From assembly GCA_029204225.1 (NCBI GenBank), contig CM055094.1, positions 14,822,928 to 14,886,927 on the forward strand: a stretch of 64,000 bases of DNA, in the 5' to 3' direction. The DNA is from Diphasiastrum complanatum (Eukaryota; Streptophyta; Lycopodiopsida; Lycopodiales; Lycopodiaceae). The position numbers and the translations under genes are program-made. Below, in pieces: positions 32,475-42,630 of this stretch. The notes beneath the pieces are model-generated. The model did not search any database. It worked only from the letters and a program-made list of their open reading frames with translations, and was not told the DNA's origin. Numbering within the stretch: the first letter of the stretch is position 1; every line of letters starts with the position of its first letter.

Positions 32475-33430
32475 GGTATGCTCAATAACTGATGTCGGAA
32501 TCCCTTTGAGATCTTTATTAGTCCAAGCAAAGCAATCTTGATACTTGATAAGCAATGTTCGTAGCTCTTGAAACTGTTCAGGAGTAAATTGTGTTCCAAC
32601 TTGTACAATCTTTTTTGGTTAACATGGTTTCGCAAGATTCATAGGCTACGTCCTAGCTGGGCCATCATAAATATCTTTTGATTCTGGCACTTGTTCTTCA
32701 GGTTTGCGATGTGCTTTTGGTAACATGATAACCACATCATCCAAAGTATAGCGTTTGAAATGCTCTGGCATATCATGTTGGACTTTTGGCGATGTCTTTC
32801 GAGAAGATGGATTCTTCTTTGAAGGTGGAGACTTCCTAGATGGTGATGTCTTGCGAGAATTCTGACTTGAAGAATCATCATTGACTTTCCCTTTGTCTTT
32901 ATCCAATAAGGGTGACACATTTTTTGAATCAATCTTTTGAGGTGGATTTTCTCATTTCAGGACCGTATTATAATGTTGCTTAGCTTGTTTCTTTGCCATT
33001 GATCCCGTGATCTTGTCTTCCTTCAATATAATTGCTTTTGGCAGTTTTATTGTTGGTTCATCGAGAATATCATGTACTCCAAATCCGGTAGGATTTATGT
33101 GATTTAGAACCTGCTCATCAGTAAGTTCTGCATTTCCACCATAAGTCAAGGCATAACTCATATAAATAAGTTCATCTTCAATTGGATCTGGTATGGGTTC
33201 CATTGATATCCAAGCTACATTCAGCACTTTCAAAGGAAAAGTAATTGGTGTATCCAAAGTTCGATCCAATAATGAAATTTTGCTCAAGTTGCACTGATTG
33301 TCTTGTTGACACATATAGGCTACTGTACAATCAATTGTTACAAGAGCTTGATTCTATTTGACAGTTATCAGTTTAAGAGTCATAATGTACTCTCCAATTT
33401 TTTACTGGTCGGTCACATGTACGATATGTT
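32475..33430 (-). pseudogene. Ty3/gypsy pol fragment (Gy3), before and at the start of RT
   Basis: One minus-strand frame with several stops. It reads ITFPLKVLNVAWISMEPIPD, an Asp/Glu-rich segment and ALTYGGNAELTDEQVLNHIN, a Ser/Lys/Pro tail rich in KTSPSRKSPPSKKN, then IVQVGTQFTPEQFQELRTLL and KYQDCFAWTNKDLKGI. The last motif is the familiar start of gypsy RT (F....EY.D.FAW....M.GI). It ends at the CopF LTR at 32475 and meets CopA2 sequence near 33430, so both ends are cut. Confidence 0.75.
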
Positions 33431-33434
33431 GTTG

Positions 33435-33779
33435 ATGAATCATCATCCTCTTTTTGGGCTACTAACAGCGGGACCTCAGTCCTTTTTGTCGGTGTGCTGG
33501 GTACTCCCGATATGTCGGTCTGCTTGTTCATTTGAACTATCATTCAATTCAGTTGGAATTTGAGTATCATCATTTGAATGCTCAGGGCCGCTCTTTCTGT
33601 CGATGTGGGCAGGTCATAGTATTGTCTGCTGAGAACTTCATAGCTGATCGGATCTTCCTCAACCATTGTTCTTGTCTCATCAAATTTGACGTCTCTAACA
33701 GTCTATACTTTGTTGGTTTGAGGCATGTATACTTTGTAGTATGCATAATGTATATCATAGCCAGCTAAGAATCCTTGCT
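33435..33779 (-). pseudogene. CopA2 integrase end and linker
   Basis: Nucleotide match to CopA at about 13390-13665 (GGCATGTATACT..GTA.TATGCA, ATCATAGCCA.C.AAGAATCCTTGCT). Coding is destroyed by frame changes. It stops at AATCCTTGCTA, where CopJ begins. Confidence 0.75.
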
Positions 33780-34126
33780 ACTTTTCTCTTCTCTCTCTCA
33801 TTTCATCATTATACATGGTTCTCTTTGGGTTCTACTACTCATTGGTGCACTCTCATGATGTTATCTTGCAATCTTGTGTGTAGAATGCTCATACTTTGTT
33901 ATTTTTGGCTCCACACGTGTGAAATATAATAGGGTACTGTAATTGTATGGAAATCAAACATATTTTATGTTTTGGCTCATGTTTGATCAGTATCTCTTAG
34001 AGTTTGCATCTCATTTTGTATGTAGATGCTGTTTTTTCTACATTGGCAGGATTGTTGGTTTGCTCCTTATTGTAACCAAAGATCAGGGACATGGATTGGA
34101 TCTTGAATGATCTGAAATCCTTCACA

Positions 34127-34138
34127 TGGTATTAGAGC
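34127..34138 (+). other. CopJ primer binding site
   Basis: TGGTATTAGAGC after ...ATCCTTCACA, one mismatch from the canonical site. Confidence 0.88.
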
Positions 34139-34714
34139 TATTGTGTTTCAGTTTATGAAAGGATCAGCCATCTTTATGAAGGATTTGGAGGAGTTACCAA
34201 TGCTAGAGCATGCTAGATTGATTTCTACTAAAAAATCAGCATTTTTGCATGTGTAGAATTGATCTTTTGTAGGTCAAAATTTAATATAGGGTTATATACT
34301 CGATAAATTATGATTTCTCATTTGGCTTACTGGACTTAGATGATTTTTGGTGCATTAGTAAGGTCTCATTGGAGTCTACAAGAAGATATATCAAGTTTCT
34401 AGAAATTGCATGTAGAATTTGAGATATTCCATTTTTTGTGATTTTGTCAAAACCCTAATTTTGATTAAATCTCTAGTTCGTGAGGTTACTGAACTTCATT
34501 TGAGTGTGTTTCAATCTTAGGAAGTGGCAAGAATCATTAGATTGAGGATAGATCATAGGTTGATCAAGATTTCACTATTCTATGTGTTGATTTTCTAGCT
34601 AGAAGTGCTAGAAGAGATTTGAGAGGTTCCATATCTTGAGTTAATTTGTTGATATTCAAGAGAGTGCTTTGTGCATTGGAATAGGTTGAAAGAAGAAGAT
34701 CAGGTCACTTCAAC
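34139..34714 (+). other. CopJ untranslated leader
   Basis: 576 bp without a long frame, related to the CopF leader. Confidence 0.65.
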
Positions 34715-36412
34715 ATGGCTACAAGTGGAGGCTTTATGTTGGAGAGCAATGATAGGCTTACCTCAATCAACTATTCTACTTGGAAGGTGAGGATGGAGTC
34801 CTTATTGGAGATGAATGAGTTGATGGAGATTGTTGTAGGTGTGGAGGAGAGGCCTCAAGCACCTCAAGATCAAGTGGGGTATGACAAGAGAGCAAAGAAA
34901 TCTCTACACATGATTAATATGAATGTTACCAATGAGCTTCTCAAGGAAGCTGGTAAGTGCACATCATCTTTGGAGGCTTGGGAGGCTTTGAAGAAGCTTT
35001 ATGAATCCAAGTCTACATCAAGAGTGCTTACTCTTAGGAGGCAAATCTTTCAAAGTTTTCAAAAGAAGGAAGAGAGTACTCATGCTTTTGTTTTGAGGGT
35101 TAAAGCATTCAATGATGAGTTAGCATGTATTGATGAAAGCATTAAGGAGGTAGAACTTGTTCAAGTTATACTCAATGGCTTGTTGGATGATCATGCTAAT
35201 CTTGTTCAATGTTTTGCTATTCAAAAGACTTTGCCAAGTATTGTGGAGTTGCAAGAGATCTTGGTGAATGAGGAGTTTAGGCTTCAATCAAGAGGAGGAG
35301 GATCTACATTGACATCTCAATATGAAGAAGAGGCTATGTTCATCAAAGGCAATTTCAAGGGCAAAGGCAAAGGCAAGTGGTCTAAAGGGAAAGATCAAGG
35401 TGACACTTCTTCTTTTGGCAAAAACAAAGATAAGTCTAAGTTGAAATGCTTTTATTGTGGAATCAAAGGGCATTTTGCAAATGACTGTTTGAAGAAGCAA
35501 AGAGATGAAGGTAGCAAGCAAATCAACTTTACTACTAATGATGAGGATCTAGGTGGTGGTGATTTTCTTTTGATGTGTTCTTCAAGTCTAATATCAAGTG
35601 AAGGTGACAAAGATTCATGGTGGATTGATAGTGGAGCTAGTTCACACATGACTAGTCACAAGGAGTTCTTTACTTCTTTGGTCACGTATGATGGAGCCAA
35701 GAAAGCAATTCACATGGCCAATGGTGGTGAGTGTGTGATTGAAGGTATTGGTTCAATTCCTATTTGTCTCTCTATTAAAAGAAAAGCAAGACTTGATGGT
35801 GTTCTTTACATTCCCTCACTTTCAAAGAATTTGCTAAGTGTTGGTCAAATGATAGAGAAAGGATACATGGTAAAGTTTGGGGGTGATGCTTGTTTCATTA
35901 CAAAGGAAAAAATCTTGGTTACTAGGGGCAATAGACAAGGTAGATTTTTCAAGCTTGATGCTTTTGTTATGGCTAACAAAAAGGATGGAATGGAAAAGGA
36001 GATTGGTCTCAACTTTCCAAAGTTACCTTTCATCATCAATAAGATTGGTGGATCTTATGAAAAGTCTAACAAGCTTTCTTATGCTATATCTGGGTCACTA
36101 ATATGCTTCTTGGAGATGTTCATCTTTGTGCTAACTTGGCTAGTCTTGAGGATAATGATGGTGTTTCAATGGTTCTTCATGGCAAGTGCAAGCATGCAAA
36201 AGGTAAGGAACGAGCTAACTTCATCAATGGAGGTGAAGGTTCTTCCTTGGAAAAGATTGTTGTTAATGATTTTTTTGATCATATGGAAAAAGATGTTGCT
36301 AGGTGCATTTATGAAGATAAAAGGATGTAAATCATGGAGGGACACATATTCTCTCTTCTCTCTCTCATTTCATCATTATACATGGTTCTCTTTGGGCTCT
36401 ACTACTCATTGA
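34715..36412 (+). CDS. CopJ Gag-protease ORF with unrelated C-terminus
   Basis: 565 codons. Residues 1 to about 425 are copia Gag and protease, close to CopF: MLESNDRLTSINYSTWKVRM, the CCHC knuckle CFYCGIKGHFANDC starting at C245, and protease WWIDSGASSHMTSHKE with D305 and LYIPSLSKNLLSVGQM. After ANKKDGMEKEIGLNFP the family match stops: the integrase zinc region is absent and the remaining 140 residues are unrelated. The last 20 or so are LTR sequence read by chance. In another frame the same stretch (36103-36330) reads as a hydrophilic peptide with KCKHAKGKERANFING and VVNDFFDHMEKDVARC, which looks more protein-like than the in-frame version. Confidence 0.8.
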   Translation: MATSGGFMLESNDRLTSINYSTWKVRMESLLEMNELMEIVVGVEERPQAPQDQVGYDKRAKKSLHMINMNVTNELLKEAGKCTSSLEAWEALKKLYESKSTSRVLTLRRQIFQSFQKKEESTHAFVLRVKAFNDELACIDESIKEVELVQVILNGLLDDHANLVQCFAIQKTLPSIVELQEILVNEEFRLQSRGGGSTLTSQYEEEAMFIKGNFKGKGKGKWSKGKDQGDTSSFGKNKDKSKLKCFYCGIKGHFANDCLKKQRDEGSKQINFTTNDEDLGGGDFLLMCSSSLISSEGDKDSWWIDSGASSHMTSHKEFFTSLVTYDGAKKAIHMANGGECVIEGIGSIPICLSIKRKARLDGVLYIPSLSKNLLSVGQMIEKGYMVKFGGDACFITKEKILVTRGNRQGRFFKLDAFVMANKKDGMEKEIGLNFPKLPFIINKIGGSYEKSNKLSYAISGSLICFLEMFIFVLTWLVLRIMMVFQWFFMASASMQKVRNELTSSMEVKVLPWKRLLLMIFLIIWKKMLLGAFMKIKGCKSWRDTYSLFSLSFHHYTWFSLGSTTH

Positions 36413-36431
36413 TGCACTCTCATGATGTTAT

Positions 36432-36900
36432 AGATCAAGATCATTCTATAAACTTGTCAAGAGCTTCTAATTTGTTGTGGATGAAGTAAACAGCAAAAAA
36501 TTTACTATAATCATTGATAAAAGTGATGTAGTATCTTGATCCTATGACAGATAGTACATTAGAGAGTCTGCAGATGTCTGAGTGTATCAGCTCCAGAAGT
36601 TTTGTCGCTGTGAAGGAATCCTTCGTGAAAGGTGTACGTGATATTTTTCCTTTGTTGCATAGGGTGTCAGGTTTGCATCTTTGATGTTCACTCCTGTGAA
36701 TGCGTTACACTGGCTTGCTTTGTATAGCACTAGCGGGTTTATGTGGCATAGTCTCTTGTGCCATAGAACGTCCATAGACTCACGGACTTGATGAACCTGT
36801 CGATAGGCGTACCTTCAAGTGATACATGTTTCCTCTTCGTCTGCATGATGAGTGTACTGGAGATGGCATCAATCACATTGCATATATGATCTGTGAATGT
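36432..36900 (-). pseudogene. CopA2 integrase, 5' part
   Basis: Minus-strand frame with VLWHKRLCHINPLVLYKASQ and decayed zinc residues (ANLTPYATKEKYHVHLSRRI). Upstream GNMYHLKVRL is visible near 36810. The nucleotide match to CopA 14090-14500 is clear. CopJ interrupts it at 36432. Confidence 0.8.
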
Positions 36901-37019
36901 CACACGCATGCCTGCATCTGCTATTCTAGCAACTGATAGCGGATCTTTCTACAATGTCGGCACATACGAACAATGTATTTGGAGGAGTTGATTTGTCAAA
37001 AGTTAGCGATCATTTGCTT

Positions 37020-37110
37020 TGTTGTCACAAAATGTGACATGGCTCCTGAGTCAAGGACTATGTCTTGAGCATCGGATGTGGATATTGCACATATATCAGT
37101 GCATAGATAA
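37020..37110 (-). pseudogene. CopA2 protease active-site region
   Basis: Minus strand reads DIVLDSGAMSHFVTTKQM, the DSG active site of the copia aspartic protease, between the gag knuckles and the integrase part. The following frame has stops. Confidence 0.75.
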
Positions 37111-37219
37111 GCAAAGGACTTTTGCTAGCTCAGTCTTTAGCCATCTTTGAGGATTTGGGCTCCTCCACGTATGATGTGTTGTTTGTGATTTCCTTTCTGT
37201 TTAGCATCTTTTTGTTTTT

Positions 37220-38088
37220 TGGATTGTCATAGCATTTTATGGCTACAAGACCTTTCTTGTGACAATGTATGCACTCAATCTTTGGATTCAACCCGCATTT
37301 ATCCACTATGTGATCGTCCTGTCTGCATCTGTCACATGTCTTTTTGTCATTGCCTTGCTGCTTGTTCCTCCATTTCGATCACGACTTTCTTGAATCTCTG
37401 CTTCTACTGGTTCCGATCTGATCTCCTTGTCGACTCCCTCTTAGGTTGAGCCTTCTTTTTTGATTGGTCTCTATTGTTGTAGAGAGCTTGATCAGACTCA
37501 TTCTTGTCATTGTAGTGCTCTCTAGCTTTGACTTCTTCCTTGATGTCGATGACTGCCTTGTCGAAGGTCATAGTATAATCTTTAGCCAACAATGTCTGGG
37601 TTTTCTGGAACGATTGAAGTAAGGAGCACAACAGATAACTGAGCTGCTTCTCTTGTGAGGCTGTGTGTTCTACTCCAGTGTTGTGTAGCAATAGGAATAG
37701 GTTTTTCATCTTCCTGATGAAGATGGTGAGATCTTTGCCATCCCATCTTAGATAGGTAAGCTGATCTAGATGCATTATCTGATTTTGTGACTTGGTCTGT
37801 TGATGAGTGTATTACACATCTCTCTAGCGTTAGAGATTGATGCGGGGTCGAGGATAATGTTGTCTTCGATGGAAGAGAAGATGACTGCTACTACTTTGTC
37901 ATTTTTCTCTTTCCATTCTTAAAATTCTTGCATGTGTTGGCTGGCATCTCTTCGGTGCCATCAACCCATGGCCATAACGCTTCTCCTCTTAGGATTAGCG
38001 ATGCCTTCAGTTTCCAAGCAAGAAAGTTTGATCTGTATGCTTCAAGTACTGTGCATATCTTTGATTGGATGTTGTGAATGGAAGCCAT
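37220..38088 (-). pseudogene. CopA2 gag with two zinc knuckles
   Basis: Starts MASIHNIQSKICTVLEAYRS at 38088 and NFLAWKLKASLILRGEALWP. It is broken near 37890 and resumes HLDQLTYLRWDGKDLTIFIR, then TLLAKDYTMTFDKAVIDIKE and a basic tail. Near 37340-37230 two CCHC motifs lie in tandem: CDRCRQDDHIVDKC, then CIHCHKKGLVAIKC in which the His is Leu. CopN shows the same two-knuckle layout, so it is a lineage character. Confidence 0.8.
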
Positions 38089-38122
38089 AGTCTCAGTGAC
38101 AAGGCTATGATTAAGCCTTCTA

Positions 38123-38134
38123 GATCTGATACCA
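38123..38134 (-). other. CopA2 primer binding site
   Basis: Minus strand TGGTATCAGATC, one mismatch from canonical, one base from the LTR. Confidence 0.85.
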
Positions 38135-38135
38135 C

Positions 38136-39012
38136 TATTGAAAATCGATGATTCGAGGCCTTCAAGTGTTCCTGATTAGGCAATGTTTTTGGTTTGAAGC
38201 TTAGATGGAGCCGATCTGTCGGATAAGGCTACTGCCTCAAGCCCCGATCAATCATCCTCCAAAGTGCAGACAACTACTACTAATCTAACAATGAGTTTAT
38301 GGACAACAGATAATGTCTAATGACAACAAAAATATATCTACTTACAAAAACAATAAGCATCACGACATGCACACACACTGAGCAAAAGAAAATGTAACTC
38401 TTCTACATTGTCAAAACTGAGTATACATCAATTTGGCGTGAGAGAGGTGTTCTCTCCTCACAAATGGGACTAGCTACTGCTAGAACTACCTTGCTTCTTG
38501 ATATACACCTCACCGAGTGTTGCGCTCAAGATCCTCTACATACATATCTGTGTCTCTGATCCAATACATATATCATGCTGGATTAGATTACAAGATTGAT
38601 TAGCTAAGTTTAAGCTAAGCATTCATTTAAATATGTTTCTGTTAATGTTGCAAGGCGGTGGTGGATCGTGATAGTTTGAAAAACTTCACACCCGAGTAGT
38701 TGAGTGATTGTTCGTCCTCACCCTGGCTTGCATATGGATACTCTGAAGTGTCGGTCTGACCCGAAGTGTTGGCCTTCCTTGAGTATGTGGTGAAAAAGCC
38801 GAAAAGGCCGAATGTTTGTTGAAATAAAATCTCGGATCATTTTAGACCTATTGTTGCATTTTTTATCAAGATTGCAAAAAATGCGCAAAATGTGAACTGT
38901 GCAACAAACAGTTCAAATATGCAGATTGTGCAGAGACTATTTAAAATATGCAGCAGTCTAAAAGACAAGGAAAAATACTAAGTCTTTAAAGTAGAAACTT
39001 AATGTTTCTTCA
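38136..39012 (-). repeat. CopA2 5' LTR
   Basis: TATTGAAAATCGATGATTCG to ACTTAATGTTTCTTCA. Matches 27159-27769 closely over its first 580 bp and the ends of 14701-15877. Confidence 0.85.
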
Positions 39013-39204
39013 AATTATACTTGTTTTGACATAATACAATGTTATGTGACCTTTCTCCTCCTCTTTGTGTTGATGGTGTGCATACGGATAATAGTCTGAT
39101 CATTGACATGATATCAAGCATTTCTAGCCATTGAGCATCTAAGGGAAAGCACCTCAAGATTCTGGTCACAAGACAAACACAAAGGGACTTTTTTGTGTCG
39201 CTTG

Positions 39205-39780
39205 TGCTTTTAATGCCGTAACAATAGATATCTAATCGTTTACGACGGTTGATATTCAAATAGACGCTATGTTTCTAGGCTCGAATAAAATTTGTCCGCA
39301 AATAATTTGCGACAGTTCATCTCTTCGTCTCAGCTGCGTGTTTTGTGAATTGTTCGCGACACTTGTCTCTTCGCGACATTTTCGTCTTTCGCGAATTGTT
39401 CACGACAGATGACAAATCTTTAGCTTGAAGAAGAAATCTAGAATATTTTGCGAACTGTTCGAGATAGTTTCGCGACAAGTGAGCTTGAAGAACAGTCCAG
39501 AAGATTTTGCAAATTGTTCGCGACAATTTCGCGACATTTGAGGCTTGAACAAAAAACAGAAAAATTTCGCGACAAGATTCTGTTCACGAATCTTTTGAGC
39601 TTCAACAAGAAAGCCACGAGCTTCTACCAAAAACTATTTCGCGAATTCTGTTCACGAATCTTTCAAGTTGGTCACAAATAGAAATGTTTCGAGTTCACGT
39701 TCGTTTCTTTCTCATCATTTGTCAAGTAAACTGTGCGCTTTGTTGGTAGAATCAAAATCTGTCTGATCAGTTGTTCTACA
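39205..39780 (-). repeat. CopN 3' LTR, truncated
   Basis: Matches 47200-47775, ending ATCAGTTGTTCTACA in both. The first 300 bp of the LTR are missing; 39013-39204 between this and the CopA2 LTR is unrecognised. It is dense in TTCGCGA-type motifs. Confidence 0.85.
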
Positions 39781-39793
39781 GCTCCTCTCAAAG
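39781..39793 (-). other. CopN polypurine tract
   Basis: Minus strand CTTTGAGAGGAG next to the LTR start TGTAGAACAACTG. Confidence 0.7.
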
Positions 39794-40403
39794 TGGCAGT
39801 TGGATTAGCCCCAATCTTCTTTGTTGCTTCTCGAACAAAGCTTTACTTAGTGGCTTTGTAAACATATCAGCTGTCATTCCCTCTGTGGGTATGAAGACTG
39901 TCTTCAGTATCTTCTTCTCGACTAAGTCCCGAATCACATGATACTTCATAGCTATGTGCTTCATTTTCGAGTGAAATACACGATCTTTTGTAAGATAGAT
40001 TGTTGAAGTGTTATCCATTAAAAATACATAAGGTTCAGAATTAGATTCATTAAGTCCTTCCAATATCTGTTTAATCCAGATCAATTCATTTTCCATCTTG
40101 GCTACTGCTACATATTTCTCTTCACAGGAAGATTGAGCTACTGTTGTTTGCTTCTTGCCAATCTAGAGTATGGCTTCAACAAATGCTAGAGTACCTCCTC
40201 CTGAAATACTTTTGTTATCATCCTTCATGGATAGCCAGCTTCCTTCAAATAACACAGTCCATAGTCTTTCGTTTTCTAGAGATATTGTAGTACTCTCTTT
40301 GCCAACTTCCAATGCAACGATCCTGGGTTCTGATTATATTGGCTCAACTTGTATACTACAAATGCTATATCAGGTCTGGTGTTGTCTGCCAGATATAACA
40401 ACA
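39788..40403 (-). pseudogene. CopN RNase H
   Basis: Minus strand from 40403: LYLADNTRPDIAFVVYKLSQ and YNQNPGSLHWKLA, a stretch with several stops, then an open 102-codon end with WIKQILEGLNESNSEPYVFL, DNTSTIYLTKDRVFHSKMKH and TKPLSKALFEKQQRRLGL. Its upstream RT is not adjacent but lies inverted at 44411-44816. Confidence 0.85.
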
Positions 40404-40404
40404 G

Positions 40405-40863
40405 TTGTGGGCAGAAGCAGTGGCTACATCAAATTATCTTCAGAATCATATTTTGAAATCTCGAATACCGGATAAAACTCCTCATGAGATATGGTGGAAG
40501 TCGAAGCCAAATCTTGCACATGTTCGAACATTTGGATGCACGGTGTATATGCACATACCAGATAAGCTAAGAAAGAAACTTGATGAAAAGACAGAACAAG
40601 GCTTTCTGGTAGGATTTGAGTTACATTTGTCATATTATCGTGTTTATGTACCCAAAACTGGCAAGATAAAAGTTGTTCGAGATGTTAAATTTGATGAGAC
40701 GAGATACATAGCAGACAGTGATCTAGTCGGGTATGAAGTTCTCAAAAATTATTATGAGCTGCCAACGACAACAGAAGAAAAACAAGCAGAAGATGAAAGA
40801 GAATTACCAAATTCAGACGAAGGTCAAGATCGAGTGCCTGACATACTCGAATCGCTAGTTTGA
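40405..40863 (+). pseudogene. CopN integrase C-terminal part (inverted segment)
   Basis: Open frame AEAVATSNYLQNHILKSRIP, EIWWKSKPNLAHVRTFGCTV, IPDKLRKKLDEKTEQGFLVG, YRVYVPKTGKIKVVRDVKFD, then an acidic linker. The catalytic core lies on the other side of the breakpoint on the minus strand. A TGA at 40861 ends the frame in the linker. Confidence 0.85.
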
Positions 40864-41039
40864 ATTCCAAAAGAAAAGCTTGAATCAGAATTGAACTCAA
40901 AACCTACAGAATTGAGCTCGAAACCACATGTGAGAAGATTTGATAGACAACGAAAACAACTAGAAAGGTATGGTCAGGATGTTTTTAATACATCCATAGA
41001 ATTTTTTGTGGATTCTCTGACGAACCTGACACATTTGAG

Positions 41040-41534
41040 GAAGCTGTAGATGGACCAGATAAAGATCGCTGGATTCAGTCAATGGAGGACGAAATGTCAT
41101 CCATGTATAAGAACAATGTATGGACACTTGCACCTACACCTGATGGAGAAAACCAGTCAAGTGCAAGTGGATCTACAAGATTAAAACTGGTCCTGATGGA
41201 GAAAACATCAGATACAAGGCAAAGTTAGTTGCTAAAGGATTTTCACAGAAGTATGGGATCGACTACACTGATACTTTCTCACCGGTAGTCAAACATACAT
41301 CAATTCGTTTGTTATTTGCGTATGCAGTGGCTCACGATCTGAAAATCCATATTGTGGATGAGAAAGTTGCTTTCCTACTTGCAGAATCAGAAGAAGACTT
41401 ATTCACGGACCAATTACTTGGTTTTGTAAGCCAAGAAAATCTAGAGTACGGATGTCACATGAATAAAAGCATTTATGGTTTGAAACAAGCAGCGAGACAA
41501 TGTTATAGAAAGAAGGACGAAGCACTATGTTCCA
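41040..41534 (+). pseudogene. CopN reverse transcriptase, N-terminal part (inverted segment)
   Basis: Frames shift near 41150, then IRYKAKLVAKGFSQKYGIDY and SPVVKHTSIRLLFAYAVAHD, DEKVAFLLAESEEDLFTDQL and MNKSIYGLKQAARQCYRKKD. It is interrupted at 41534 by CopP inside ALCS. The frame resumes at 44411. Confidence 0.85.
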
Positions 41535-42473
41535 TGTTGGATTTATTTTCTCTAGCACCTAAATCCCATTTTTAATCTGCCTCCATTCATGCTGCATATT
41601 TACTCGCGTTGTCGCACAGTCTGCATATTCACATGTAAATTCTCACAGGCGATGAAAAGACGAAAAGCAAAGGCTGACGTCACACCCTCTTCATGCTCAT
41701 GCAGTTGTGCTAACAAACTCGACGACAACTGCAGCCACCCACGATCTCCTACGGACAGCCCATCCACCCTGTACTTTCTTCATCTGCACACCTATAACAT
41801 TATGTATATATGTATAATACCATTTGCGTATTCATTAACGAAGATCAACATAGTGGAGAAGTTAGTAAGCGAGAGAGAACGAGAAGAGAAGCTTATCAGA
41901 GATAGACAAAAGTAGATGCTCTGTGCATTGATTCTTCAATTTGTCAGCAATAAGGTTTCATTCCTTTACAATTTGAATAAGCTTTTAGGGCACGCAGTTT
42001 CGTCTGCTACTGTCTTGTGTTCTACCACATTATTGACATGTATACTTGATATACTTAATCTGATACAGTTCCTTGTTCAGCGTTCAGATTTGTGTTAATA
42101 TTGCTATGCTTATTATTCATTCTATTTGATCTTTCTAGTTGCTCTTTCTGGTAATGGACGACTAACATTTAGCCTTGTCTTTTGCGAATCTTTCGCGACT
42201 AGTTATCAGTTGAGCACAGTCTAGCTCTTCGCGAATCATTTGCGACAATAATTTGTCTTGCTATTCGTGACAAATTATTCTTTTGGCGCTTCGTTTATCA
42301 ATGTTTGTCTACGTAATAAAAAATGACCATGATTTCCATCGCTAACGTTCTGTTCGTTTGGATAGGCGTAGTCATGCTTACGGAGAGAGTCGCATAGCTC
42401 GTTCCGTTGTGCACGAACAATTTATGTTCGAGTTCGTTTCTCGTTCGTGTTTTGTTTCCCTCTCTCTCCAACA
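41535..42473 (+). repeat. CopP 5' LTR
   Basis: 939 bp, TGTTGGATTTATT to TCTCTCCAACA, bounded by target duplication and PBS. It contains GCGAATCTTTCGCGAC and similar motifs at 42180-42260, followed by TCGTTTCTCGTTCGTG. Confidence 0.88.
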
Positions 42474-42485
42474 TGGTATCAAAGA
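42474..42485 (+). other. CopP primer binding site
   Basis: TGGTATCAAAGA after the LTR end; nine of twelve or more bases agree with the initiator tRNA-Met site. Confidence 0.8.
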
Positions 42486-42630
42486 TATTTTCATAGCTTG
42501 ATAAGCTTCCACGGTACAAGACTCTACTAGCCAATAGAGTAATTGTTTTTCTTGATCTATATTTTCAGTATCAGATTTTCATACTTAAGTCATTGATAGT
42601 TTCTCCTATTACTTAGTTCAATTCCTCCAC

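Larger units (their letters stand above)
33780..36431 (+). mobile_element. CopJ, copia element bounded by R-region repeats, with foreign 3' segment
   Basis: An 80-bp direct repeat (33785-33864 and 36353-36431, CTCTCATTTCATCATTATAC and onwards) lies at both ends, inside the LTR. The left copy continues into U5 and a PBS at 34127. The right copy is preceded by a TATA-like GATAAAAGG at 36316 and stops after GATGTTAT. The element thus has R-U5-PBS-gag-PR-foreign-U3-R order, like an RNA rather than like integrated DNA. It replaces about 425 bp of CopA2 integrase. No poly(A) and no target duplication were seen. Confidence 0.75.

Noticed and set aside
39013-39259. 86-codon minus-strand frame between the CopA2 and CopN LTRs
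   Set aside because: No recognisable motif and it runs into both LTRs.
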